Assembly (NCBI GenBank): GCA_004194705.1
Contig: SADC01001354.1
Span: forward strand, 62,001 to 126,000
Source: Ditylenchus dipsaci
Taxonomy: Eukaryota > Nematoda > Chromadorea > Rhabditida > Anguinidae
Length of the DNA stretch: 64,000 nt
Direction: 5' to 3'
Shown: piece after piece, positions 1 to 10,157 of the stretch
How the letters are laid out: the number at the start of each line of letters is the position of its first letter
Numbering within the stretch: position 1 is the stretch's first letter
Made by a program: the position numbers and the translations under genes
Notes under the pieces: model-generated
Told to the model about the DNA's origin: nothing
What the model saw: the letters and a program-made list of their open reading frames with translations, nothing else
The model's database searches: none

Positions 1-305
1 TCCGACTTTAGTTAATTGACCAAGCGCCCACTTCTTGCCTGTTGATCCCTTGTCGAGTGATTGTCATCAAATCTCCTAGATAAAGGAAGTGGATTATTAC
101 AAAGATACACACAATCTAACAAAAATTTACCTTTCGTAGTCATCACATCACACGGCAGAGCCAAATGCATGCTCAACTTCTTGTCGGTTATTCGCTTGCG
201 ATCCAACTCAAGTCTCAGCAGCCAAGGACTAGCATTCGTAGGATTGAAGTAGGGCATTCCCTGGTAAATGCTGAGCCAGTCACGGTCTTCTTCGATGCAT
301 CTAAA
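1..305 (-). pseudogene. RPB1-like (RNA polymerase II largest subunit) fragment with internal deletion
   Basis: Reading the minus strand, an exon from 305 to 131 encodes a segment recognisable as RNA polymerase II largest subunit: SPWLLRLELDRKRITDKKLSM matches, with an N-terminal Ala-Ser, the invertebrate and human SPWLLR-ELDRK-MTD-KL-M stretch. It then jumps without a splice site to HLALPCDVMTTKG, which in RPB1 lies roughly 170 residues further on. A donor (AAAG/GTAAAT, ending at 131) and an acceptor (TATCTAG, exon start 75) are placed as in a real gene. The next exon gives DLMTITRQGINRQE, matching the RPB1 HLMAITRHGVNRQD segment, then loses similarity and reaches a stop near the window edge. 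The retained intron argues against a processed pseudogene. I infer a partial, internally deleted genomic copy; a local misassembly of the true gene is the alternative. Confidence 0.7.
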
Positions 306-356
306 CTGAGAGGGTAAACTGCTGTTCCTTCTCTTCGGCCAATTTCGCTACAAAAA

Positions 357-1047
357 TCTGCAAAAATAGGTAGAACAAGGAAAATAGCTTACCCAGACGT
401 ATCTGGCTATATTACGTTTCAGTACACTGATACCTAAAAATATTGTCGTCATGCTGTTAGTACTTTAATTTCAACTCACTTCTTGACAAAGACCTTTCTG
501 TTGCACATTCCTTCGGCTGGCTTCGCAAATTTTTCCTTTGCTCATCATGCTTCTCTGAAATTAAGAAATTTCATAGTGGGATATAAGACAAGCTGAAAGA
601 ACTTACGAAGACGGGCCCTTCCTGCAGCCTTAGCCTTAATAAAATCAGCCTTAATTGATCAGTAAATGAGACTAAAATACAAACTTGTGCTATCAGCAGC
701 TTTTACTCTTTCTTCTTTTCTGGATCTTAACCTGTTCCATCTTACTGCGACTGCATTCTGCCTCTTGGCTGAAAGTTCTTCTCTTAATTTAGCCTCCAGC
801 TGTTGCTTATCAGCTTGCTTCACTAAAACGAAAGCTCTTTCAAAATATCAGGTACAGCCATATGAAACAGCTTACGATGACGAAGTTCCCACACTTCTCT
901 TGCTTTTGCACTTGCTGCTTTTCTCTTCTGTACTTCAATTTGCTTCATGTTTGACTTTTTAGACCATCGCTTGCATGCCAGAGCTTGAAATTTCCCGAAT
1001 ATCGGCTGCTCTTCAGCATCTTTTTGCATTTTTCGGGTATTGACCAT
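357..1047 (-). CDS. Unrecognised Lys/Arg/Glu-rich protein, at least four exons
   Basis: I do not recognise this gene. On the minus strand an ATG at 1047 sits shortly after a TTTCAG acceptor and opens an exon to 876 (donor CATC/GTAAGC). Three further exons, 822-707, 634-607 and 554-480, have good acceptors (TTTTAG, ATTAAG, TTTCAG) and donors (GTAAAA, GTAAGT, GTGAGT), and their phases agree (1, 0, 1, 1). The product is very polar and alanine/lysine/arginine/glutamate-rich, starts MVNTRKMQKDAEEQP, and contains runs such as LEAKLREELSAKRQN that suggest long charged helices or a coiled coil. A possible last exon starts at 357 after TTTGCAG. Its reading frame and stop are unclear, because the acceptor-derived phase runs on into the adjacent RPB1-like segment. 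The 3' end is therefore provisional. Confidence 0.45.
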
Positions 1048-1097
1048 TGCTAGACCTGAAACATAAATCTTTGTCTCGCATAAAAAACTCAAAAATT

Positions 1098-4000
1098 CGC
1101 ATTTTTTCTAGTGCTTCATGCATTAAAAGATAGCGCAACAAATAAAGTCCCACGACAAACTATAAAAAATCCTTAAAGGCCATTTTTCAGAAATCTCAGA
1201 CCAAAAGAGTGAAACAACTGGCATTTTTCCGAGTAAAAATAGGGTTTTTTGCGTTTTCCCTCTAACTTTTGTATAAAACACCCTAAATTTGTATTTTTTG
1301 TATACATCTTTGGTACCAAAATGTAGCAAATTTACTCCTTCATCTAGTCTCCGGTTTTGTTTTAGAAAAATTAGACACAAAAACTTGGCAGGACCTCAAT
1401 CATGTCAATGAGGCGAGGATTTTTTTCTAAAAATTTTCACAGAAATTTATTGTGGTTTCGAAATTTCAACTGTTTCATGGGCAAGTGATGGCTCATTCGA
1501 AAGCCCTGAATGTGAGAAAAATTTTCGGTATGAGAATGCCAAAACCAAAAATATAAAAACCTCATCAGAAGTATGAAACAAAAACGCCCTCAAATCGACC
1601 ATTTTCGATAAATTTTCTTTTGGCGCCAAATTTCCCTATTACACTAAGATTCAAATTTTGAAAGGGTGTGGGTCCGACACTTTTTTACATTGTTTTTCAA
1701 AGTCTTTTGCCGAAACTGATCCGTCAGTCTGGTCCGAAATATCGTGAGGATCACGCTATCGCGGGTCATTTCTTTATTTCTAATAAATTGATTAGGTGTA
1801 CATTATTGACAATGTTGCGGGTCTAATCAGCAAAACTGTTGTGTTTCTCAGAAATGACGCGCAAAATCGTGATCCTCACGATATTTCGGACCAGACTGAC
1901 GGATCAGTTCGGCAAAAGACTTCGAAAATCAGTGTAAAAAAGTGTCGGGCTCAGGGCGAGAACGAGCTCGAGGGGCTTATTAAGGAATTCGACTGTATTT
2001 TTGCTATGTTTCAAGAAGCGTTATTATGAATGTTTGACGCAAAACGAATGCCTGAATCTTTTTCTTTTGATTCCGAATGAATAAAAAAGAAGTGACTTAA
2101 AATTCCGCGCTAAGGATGCCTCATTCTGTGACCCGGGTAAAAGTAATCGTATTAGTGACTGTCCGAAAACTTATAAAAAAGAATTTAGATAAAACCTCAT
2201 AGAAGTATTATAAAAACTTAAACAGACGCAAGAAAACTTAGTTACAGCCAAACTTTGCTACATGGTCCCATCTCAAATTTGTTCGAGGGTCCGACCCTTT
2301 TTACCCCATTTTTGTTTAATAGAGACTATCTTTTTATTTTTCAATCCTCATAGACTCCTGCCCTTTTAAAATGATAGACAGGGACCTTCTATTTTTTTGA
2401 CAAATAAGCGGCTATGCAAGCAAGTTGAGCAATATTCTCACCAAAGTACAAAAAGGTTATTCACAAGTATACTAACGAAATTCTTTATTTCCAAAATATA
2501 AAAAATCAGTTTAACAATTCAACGACTTATCACTCTCGTTCTAAAGGTTTTCCTCTACTGCTCCAGATCAATTTCTTCCAACAGTTGAGCAATTTCTTTC
2601 TCACTTGCCAAATAAAGGTGGCTTGCCCTCTTTTAACCAAAAAGCTGTTTTCACTATCATTTGTGACATTGATAATTTTGCGAGCGTCCGGAATCACTTC
2701 GGATTTCTCTAATTAAGTATAAAATTAGATTGCTTACAAATTGCCGAAGAAAAAAGAAAAAAAAAGCAAAGGATGAACACCACTGCTATATTCAAACATA
2801 TGAAGTTATTTGATTGGTACTTCTTTAGTTTACATCACACCTCATTTTTTTCGATTTTCTTGCAAATTTTTTATTATCTTACTCGCAAACATACATATAA
2901 ACAATTTGAGACCACAAACTGAACATTACATCAGGACTAGAGAATTTTTTTCGCCGAACAAAATCTGATACATAAGAGCGAAATACTGATCGATGAGTCC
3001 CGAATTCTTGTTTGTGTCTTCATTTGAACTTTTGCCATGTAGATTCGATCGTCTGAGTATGCGCACCGGTGTTTGGATCAACAAAATTGACGCTGTCAAA
3101 ATGAACGAGCAAACAAAAAATTTCAAACAAAATTTGCAAGAAAATCGAAAAATTTGAGGTGTGATGTAAACTAAAGAAGTACCATTTGATTCGTAAGCTG
3201 AATCTTTGCCTCTTTATAGTAGATGCAAAATTGTGGTATATGGTTCTCGCCCAAAATCGCTCGGGGGCTTGGAGTTGAGATTCGCACACAGATACCTTAG
3301 ACAGAAATTACACGAAAGTGACTCTGGATACATGAAAAATATGCATATCAGAGTTTATTTATGTAATTAGTATAAATAGAGTGAATACGGTATTAGAGTT
3401 ATTACGTTGTAGATAAAAAATGCTAGAGGTGCCCTTTTATTGGAAAGCGCCTGTCTATTTTTTAAACCACTAGAATCCTGTCCCTTTATTAGATAAGAAG
3501 AAATATGATAAATACAGTATTTTGATAACAATTAAAATTAAATCAATCATCAAAGTTTGAATTGAAAGACATTCGGTTATTTAAAGAGTGTCGTTTTATT
3601 CAAGATTTAAGATATTTTGATCAGCGAAAATGAAGTTTTGGCTTAAAATTTCAAAATTTTTAGACATTTGGCGTACCAAATCAGGCACAAATCCTTAAAT
3701 AAAGGACAAATCAAAATCTCACATAAGCACTAAAAAGACCCTTACAAATAAACCGTCCGAACTGTCTTTTGCAAACCCTCCATTTTCAATGTTGCTTTCG
3801 AAAATTTTCCATGTTTTTGATGAGCTTTTAACGAAAAGCAGGCAATATAGCCACCCTTGATGTAACCACTTAAATTTCGTTTTTATATGCCTCGGTCCCC
3901 AAGCTGATTTATATACGATTTGGATCAAAAAAAAATAGCTTAACGGAATTAAGGCATCAAAAAACATTTTGTAGTTAAACCCAGAGGTGGATATATGTTG

Positions 4001-5000
4001 TTTTCGTCTTGAGCGCAACAAATAACATACAAAAATGTCCAGAGCGATTTTAAAAATTTATTTTGCAGAGACAGTTCGAACAATTCCCTTGTTTGTACGT
4101 CTTAAGCGTGTCTGAAAAACCCAATTGTTCTTTTTAATTCTTAAAAAACCTTTTTACAATTATCTCCAATCCTATATGACGAATTATTTAACTCGTTGCC
4201 TTTAATGATAAACGAATAGTAATTTTTCGTAATGCGAAAAGTGAACAAGTTTGACTAAAACTCTGTTAATCTATTTTTAATGTAAAAATTTCGACTTTTT
4301 GTATACCACGAAAATCTTCAGCTAGCTTTCACTATTTATGCAACACTCCAACCCTCCGCATTCAATCAAGTACTTCACCATAACAACACATCACGAGGTT
4401 TTGACTAAAGTGCGTGTCCTCTTTTTAACCTCAATTCTTTGCTTCGTTTCATACCTCTTTCCAAGCGCTATTTTCACTCAAAAAACAAACTCAAAACTGC
4501 ACAGAAGATACACTAAAATGTTAATTACTCTTTTCTCTTTCAAACAAACATATTTTTATAATAAAAAAGTTGACTTGATTGCTCAATATTTAGTTTCAAA
4601 CCAAAAGTTTATAAAATATTTTCAAAATATTTTGTTTTTTCTCTTTCTATCATTAATTCCTGCAATTTTTTGGTAACAAATTTGTGTTTTTTTGAAAAGC
4701 TCAAAATGTCAGCTTGTGAACAAGACCAAAATTATTTATTTTTATTGATACAGTAAAAAGTTATGATCATTTGAAACCAACCTACTTTGTTGCAAATGCA
4801 AACTCTTGGAAGATAAAAATAAGAGTGTGTGGAGGTCGCTTCGTGGTCGCGTCCCTTCTTCCTTTTGATGGGCTGTGGAAGGGAAGGGTCTGTTGTTGCT
4901 ATCCCATCGATAAAAAGACGCCCATTGGTATAGCACAGCGTGCGCCCTTACCCAAAAACAAGATATGGTGGGAGGCCACGCCCAATTGTCCCGCCAAAAA
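1098..5000. other. Intergenic stretch with palindromic repeats, no gene seen
   Basis: I see no supportable gene between the unnamed minus-strand gene and H1. The sequence holds a palindromic element at about 1669-1990 (arms share GATCCGTCAGTCTGGTCCGA and the GTCCGACACTTTTTTAC motif of the pogo-like elements elsewhere in the window), an inverted repeat at about 2805-3190 (arms contain CATCACACCTCA and GGTACTTCTTTAG), and one copy of a structured repeat at 3250-3345. The open frames here are short, hydrophobic and lack splice-site support. Confidence 0.5.
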
Positions 5001-5123
5001 TACAAGCCCAGCGAGGGTTGGATGCCCCAGGATTGTTCATTCTTTCCTCGCTCTAAGCTCAATAGCAGTCGCTCTTGATTATTTCTCTCTACAAATCTTC
5101 CAAATCTCCCAAGCTACCACAAA

Positions 5124-6841
5124 ATGACTGCTTCTGCCCCAGTTGCCCCAGCAGCTGCTGCTATTCCCTCATCTCCCAAGGCTTCCCCCAAGAAGTCGCC
5201 CAAGAAGGCCAAGGTGCCCAAGGCTAAGGGACCCAAGGTGCCCAGCTCTCACCCCACTTATGGTGACATGATCAAGAAAGCTATTACTGAGCTGAAGGAA
5301 AAGAAGGGATCTTCCCGTGCTGCCATCCTCAAGTATATCTTGCAGCACTACAAAGTTGGATCCCACTTTGTCCAGGTGAGTATTTTGATAAGAATTTTTA
5401 AAATCTATAAATTTTTTATAATTTTGGACAAAAATTTAAATGACTTTTTGAGTAAATATTTTACTTCTGAATAATCTTAAAAATAAAATAATAAAATGTA
5501 TGTATTATGAAGATAAAAAATTTGCGAATTCTAGTAAAATGTCTAAATCACTTTAAGCATTCAAGTTTAATACCGTATTTATTCTAAAAGCTCAGCCCTC
5601 TGTATTAAGCTACTCCCTAAATTCTAAAGATATATAATATGGCTCCAAATACTTTTTTGTTTTGTTTTCGACCGACTTTTGGGGGGTTAGCCAGGTTTTT
5701 GTCCCGTTGACTATTTTTTTCAAAATGACTCAGAATGAGACCCACCGAATTAACTGTGGAATTTCTCGAGTAATATACTCGAAATTCTAGAGTTAATTTG
5801 GGGGTCTCATTTTGAAAAATAGTCAACCGGACAAAAACATGCCTAAACCACCATAAAAGTCAGTCGAAAACAAGAAAGTTTTTATATTAACTAAGATATG
5901 ACTTTTCACATTCATTTTTGTTTAATTTTTTGATGCCCATGAGTTTCACTATTTATGCTCTTAAGATTATGACTGAGCATCTAAAGTTTTTTAGATTGTA
6001 TTTAAAGTTTTCTGAAAATCGAGGGGTTTCGAGTGAGCTATTAGAAGGTCAGCTATTAGGATAAATACGGTATGTGTTAGTTATAGTCAAAATATATTCC
6101 ATTTCTAACCGAAAAATTGTATTTTATTTGGCCAAATTTCTTTATTTCAAAAATTTTGAGTTACCTACTCTGTTTAAGGACCATATCATAGTAACAAAAA
6201 AAGTTATATATTTGTTAAACAGCTTTCTCTGAAGATCATTTCTATTAAATCAATGTATGCAAGCCTAATTCTTAAAATTGAAATCCCAATAACATCTTTT
6301 TCGCCTGAAGAACCATTGTCTAAATTATCCAAATCTTCAGATCAACTCCCACCTCCGTCAATCCCTGAAACGCGGTGTTGCTTCAGGAGTGCTTAAGCAG
6401 ACCAAGGGCACTGGTGCATCTGGCTCTTTCCGCATGGGTGACAAAGTGGCTGCCCCCAAGAAGGCCGGAGTCAAGAAAGTCGGCCCCAAGAAGCCAAAGT
6501 CCCCCAAGAAGGCTGGAGTGAAAAAGGCTGGAGCCAAGAAGGCCTCTCCAAAGAAGGCTGCTGCCAAAAAGCCAGTTGCGAAGAAACCTGCTGCCGCGCC
6601 CGCTGCTGCCCCTGCCGTCAGTGGAGCCGCTCCAGCCGCTGCCCCAGCTGCATCCACACCAGTTAAAGCCAAGAAGCCCGCTTCCAAGGCCAAGAAACCA
6701 GCCAGCAAGGCCAAGTCCCCAAAGAAAGCTGGAGTAGTCAAGAAAGCCGCTGCCAAGAAACCATCATCCCCCAAGAAGGCCAAGTCCCCCAAGAAAGCAA
6801 AGAAAGCTGCACCCAAGAAGGCTGCTCCAGTCAAGAAATAA
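5124..6841 (+). CDS. Linker histone H1 (two exons)
   Basis: This gene encodes a linker histone that binds the nucleosome at DNA entry and exit and compacts chromatin in the nucleus. Exon 1 is 5124-5375 and exon 2 is 6341-6841. The 965-nt phase-0 intron has a canonical donor (CAG/GTGAGT) and acceptor (TCTTCAG). The 250-residue product has the standard H1 plan. A short basic, Ala/Pro-rich N-terminus comes first. A winged-helix globular domain follows at about residues 38-115, with SSHPTYGDMIKKAI, RAAILKYIL, INSHLRQSLKRGV and the closing GTGASGSFRMGDK. The C-terminal tail is lysine/alanine/proline-rich with many SPKK and PKKA repeats, the usual phosphorylation and DNA-contact motifs. The start is the first ATG, preceded by AAA. 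The intron interrupts the globular domain and contains nested transposons. Intron-bearing H1 genes are known in nematodes and normally give polyadenylated, replication-independent mRNA. Confidence 0.96.
5571..6073. mobile_element. CCGTATTT-family MITE in the H1 intron, with a nested palindrome
   Basis: The element starts TACCGTATTTATTCTAAAAG and ends GGATAAATACGGTA, so its ends are inverted repeats flanked by TA. The inner part carries a palindrome at about 5688-5852, whose arms share TTTTTGTCC-GTTGACTATTTTT and AATGAGACCC (AATTTGGGGGTCTCATT on the other arm). Elements with the same outer ends recur in this window, so this is one member of a TA-targeting MITE family. It lies wholly inside the H1 intron. 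Confidence 0.7.
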
Positions 6842-9800
6842 GTAAATCTACTTCCTTATTTTCTTAATCAAAATGTGTAGCCTTCTAAACTTTCTATAGC
6901 GAGAATTCTTTCGATTTTTAATGGTCACCATACTTTAAACAAAATTAGATTAGTTAGCCAAAAATTGCTTGGAAACCATTGAAAATCAAAAGTTTTCAAC
7001 CACATTTGCTTTACCAATGTGCTTCTTTAGTGGAATCTAGTGCCAACTTGCAATATAATTTGGCTATATCTCTCATTTATTCGGTTTACCTGGTTATATT
7101 GGCCCAAACTTTTTTTTTGTCAAATTCAATTCCATATTTGATCCTCATTTTGTTGCTGTTGTAATCTCTTACCTCTTTTTAAAGTTGAACTTTGAGAGAA
7201 GTGCTAGCCTTACAATTGATTTTGTCACCACATAAATCTTCTTCTCATTCTCTTTTCACCACATTTGCTTTGGTCCTGCTGCTATTGCTACTATATGGGC
7301 ATATCAGACTAGACAAACAACAACTAAAGACCTCATGTAATTGTAGAATAAGAGGAAAAAGCCAGGGCGTTTTTAGTGTTCAAGCATTTATTTGTTTTGT
7401 GTCTTCACTTATTTAACTGTTTGTACATACTTACACTCATGCGTGTGAATTTTGCATTTATTTGCTTTGTCAATAAACTCAAAAAAACTTAAGTTTGAAG
7501 AAAGCAAAATAACACAAGACTAACAAATGATTTTTGGTCAATACAAATTTGCAAAAATTGTTTAGACGGGTTTTAATGTTTGATTTTTAAATCCGAATTC
7601 AGGAAATATTGTCTTTGTAGCAGTTTTTAGTCTTTTTTTTTATCAAATTTTTGATACATATTAAATATTTAAATCACACAAGGTTTTTTTCGTAAAAAGG
7701 TTTCAAAACTTAAAAATATTGCACAGGGCTTTGGTACAGCCCCATCTCAATAAACCAGCGCTCTCGGTGAGCCAGCACTGTGAAAAGGCCTGATCGGCTG
7801 ACATACAAAGAAATTCGACAAAGCTTACCCCCTATAAATTGAAACCCAAGACTGGTCCACAGGGGTGACGGTTCCTCCAGAGTCGACTGTACCGTATTTT
7901 CCGAAAAAGTTTCTTAGAAAAAAAGTTAATTTTTTTAAAATCGAAAAAGTTTGTTAATTTCATACAACGTGTTTGGTCGAAATTTGAAAAGACTCAGAAA
8001 ATAAGAATAAATCAAACAGAAAAGTATCCCTTTTTTGGAAAAGTGCCACGATTTTTCATTTCGTCGGACAATCAAAAAATTACAGGCTGTTATTTAAAAA
8101 ATGCTTCAATGGCCACAAATCGATAGTTATTTCCAAAATTTGAGGCGTAACTCATGAGCAAATAAAGAAAAGTTGATTTTCACAAAACGTGGCTTTTTTT
8201 TGCATAAAACTGACATTTTTTGTATCGTCTTCGTTCTAAATCTATAACGTTCCATCTTCATGTTAATACTCATGTGTTCGCCTCTACATAAAAAAATAAT
8301 TAAATGTTCAGAAAAACTCTTAATAAGGAGGTTTGAGATCCCTAAGCTAAATAATTCAAGGTTCGAATTTTTTTATTCAGTTACCTGTTTAATGGTTGCT
8401 GTTTTTAAACAACTTTACTTTATCAGTAATTTTTTCAAGCTTTTCTTATTTCATTTCTTACAATAATTTCTTACAATAAACTTTAGGTTTCCATTCTAGC
8501 CAATTAAATTAATTGTATGAAAATCCATAATTAAAATTTGAAAACGCTGTTTAAAACTGCAAATTAATAGTCTCTTGAAATTTCAAATTTAATGTACAGG
8601 GTGGTTAAAATTCGCCGCACCCTTGGTTTTCGTCAAAATTTTCAGTATGTTTTTCGATTATTTGAAACCTTTGTTCAAAATTGTTTTTCAATATTTGCCC
8701 GATGACACCGAATTTGATGAAAGCAATATTCTCAGAAGAGCAGCAGCTACGGAAGACTTTTTAAAAACTCAGAAATTAAAAAATTGCTGAATGGAATAGT
8801 CTCGTATCCTATATATGACAATTAACCTCGCGAACTTCCTTTTCACTGGCCCAAAGAAGCTTGGTCACATAAAATAGCCAGTATGCGACTTATAAAAACG
8901 GGCATGCTCTCCGCTGATGTGAGTATTTTGAAAGGCGGGTGCTAGGTCAATTCAAAAAGGACTATTTTTAAATGCAACTTTGTTGAGTACCTTTTTATGA
9001 TAAGTAATCAAAAAGTTTTTTATATTACGTATTACAAATTTTGCTTCAGTTGCAGACAGCTTCGTGAAGAGAAATTTATTCGCATCTTCTCCCTCGAGCG
9101 CAATTTTCCAGGTTAGACTCATTCTGATAATTGAAATATAATTTAAAAAAAAGCACAACAAAAACTGCAATAAAATACTAAAAATAAACGGAAAACGACA
9201 GAAAAATCAATGAAAAAAGAACTGCATTTTTCAAAAAATGGATTGTGATATTTTTGAAAAATGCAATGCGATATACGATATTTTAAAAAATTACCGATAT
9301 TGAGATGCGATAAATTTTTAAATTTTCTAAAACCCATCCGTATCCGCTCTTCTAACAATTTTTTGCAACAGTTTGGTGTCACTGTGTTTGCCGACACGTC
9401 ATGGACAATTGAGGGCGAATTTGAGCCACCCTGTAGTCAAGCTTTTTAATTTCTTAGAAAAAAGAATTGAATTCTCACAGCTTAATTATCTCACATAACA
9501 AAGTTAGCAAAGAAATTAGTCTAAATTGTAAGTCGTAGTCAGAATTCATTGAAATAATGTTGTTTTTGGTGGTAATAGACATTCTTTGAAAAATTTGTTC
9601 GTGTCTTATATTATAATATTATTATATTATAATTTTGATGGTCTTTACCGGCTTCGCCAAATATTGCTAATGATAACGTTAAAGAGATTTGTTGTGTACT
9701 CGCGTAATGGAATACAAACTCAATCATTATTTCTGTCTATACCATCAAAAAACCACATCTCTTTTTGCCTAGTAACTAATTTAAAAATGAAATCACTATG

Positions 9801-10157
9801 CGTTCTGCCGTTTTTGTATTTACTAAATTTTCTTACTAGGCTTCATTTTTAAAAAGTCAAGACTAAATTTTACTTTAGGCATACCAGTGCATAATACTCT
9901 TGATTTAGAATTAAACAAAAGGGGGACCGTGAAGTAAAATGCATAGGAGAAAAAGTTTAAAAAATTATATTTGTTACATTTTTTTTAATTTAAAAATTTT
10001 GCAATATTTTGTTTAATATAATTTTGACGCTTGCTATCTATTTTAGATGCCTCATTAATTAATTTATTTATTTGAAAGATAAACTTTCGATTGTGCAATA
10101 CATTTATTTCTAAGATTAATCTTTACAATAAACATCATAAATTGCTGACAATTATCA
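6842..10157. other. Intergenic DNA between H1 and the chemoreceptor
   Basis: I find no gene here. The H1 3' flank shows no clear stem-loop histone terminator. A pogo-like end (CCAGAGTCGACTGTA) lies at about 7875-7892, after an unusually GC-balanced stretch of about 130 bp. A larger TA-flanked element occupies 8597-9433 and is listed separately. The rest is AT-rich and featureless to the eye. Confidence 0.5.
8597..9433. mobile_element. CAGGGTGG-ended TA-flanked element, 837 bp
   Basis: The left end reads TA then CAGGGTGGTTAAAATTCGCC, and the right end reads GGCGAATTTGAGCCACCCTG then TA, giving imperfect terminal inverted repeats of about 20 bp and a TA duplication as in Tc1/mariner elements. 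It has no intact transposase frame. The interior has AT-rich segments and a CGATAT-rich patch at 9260-9310 like that in the 59087-59840 element. Related ends occur at 41089, 43328, 47840 and 52612. Confidence 0.65.

Noticed and set aside
6358..6834. 158-residue minus-strand open frame rich in Ala/Phe/Leu
   Set aside because: It is the antisense shadow of the H1 lysine/alanine tail; complementing AAG codons gives Leu/Phe, and there is no independent splice or family support.
7730..7890. Possible GC-balanced RNA gene
   Set aside because: It ends in the pogo-like AGTCGACTGTA terminus and folds poorly; more likely part of a MITE.
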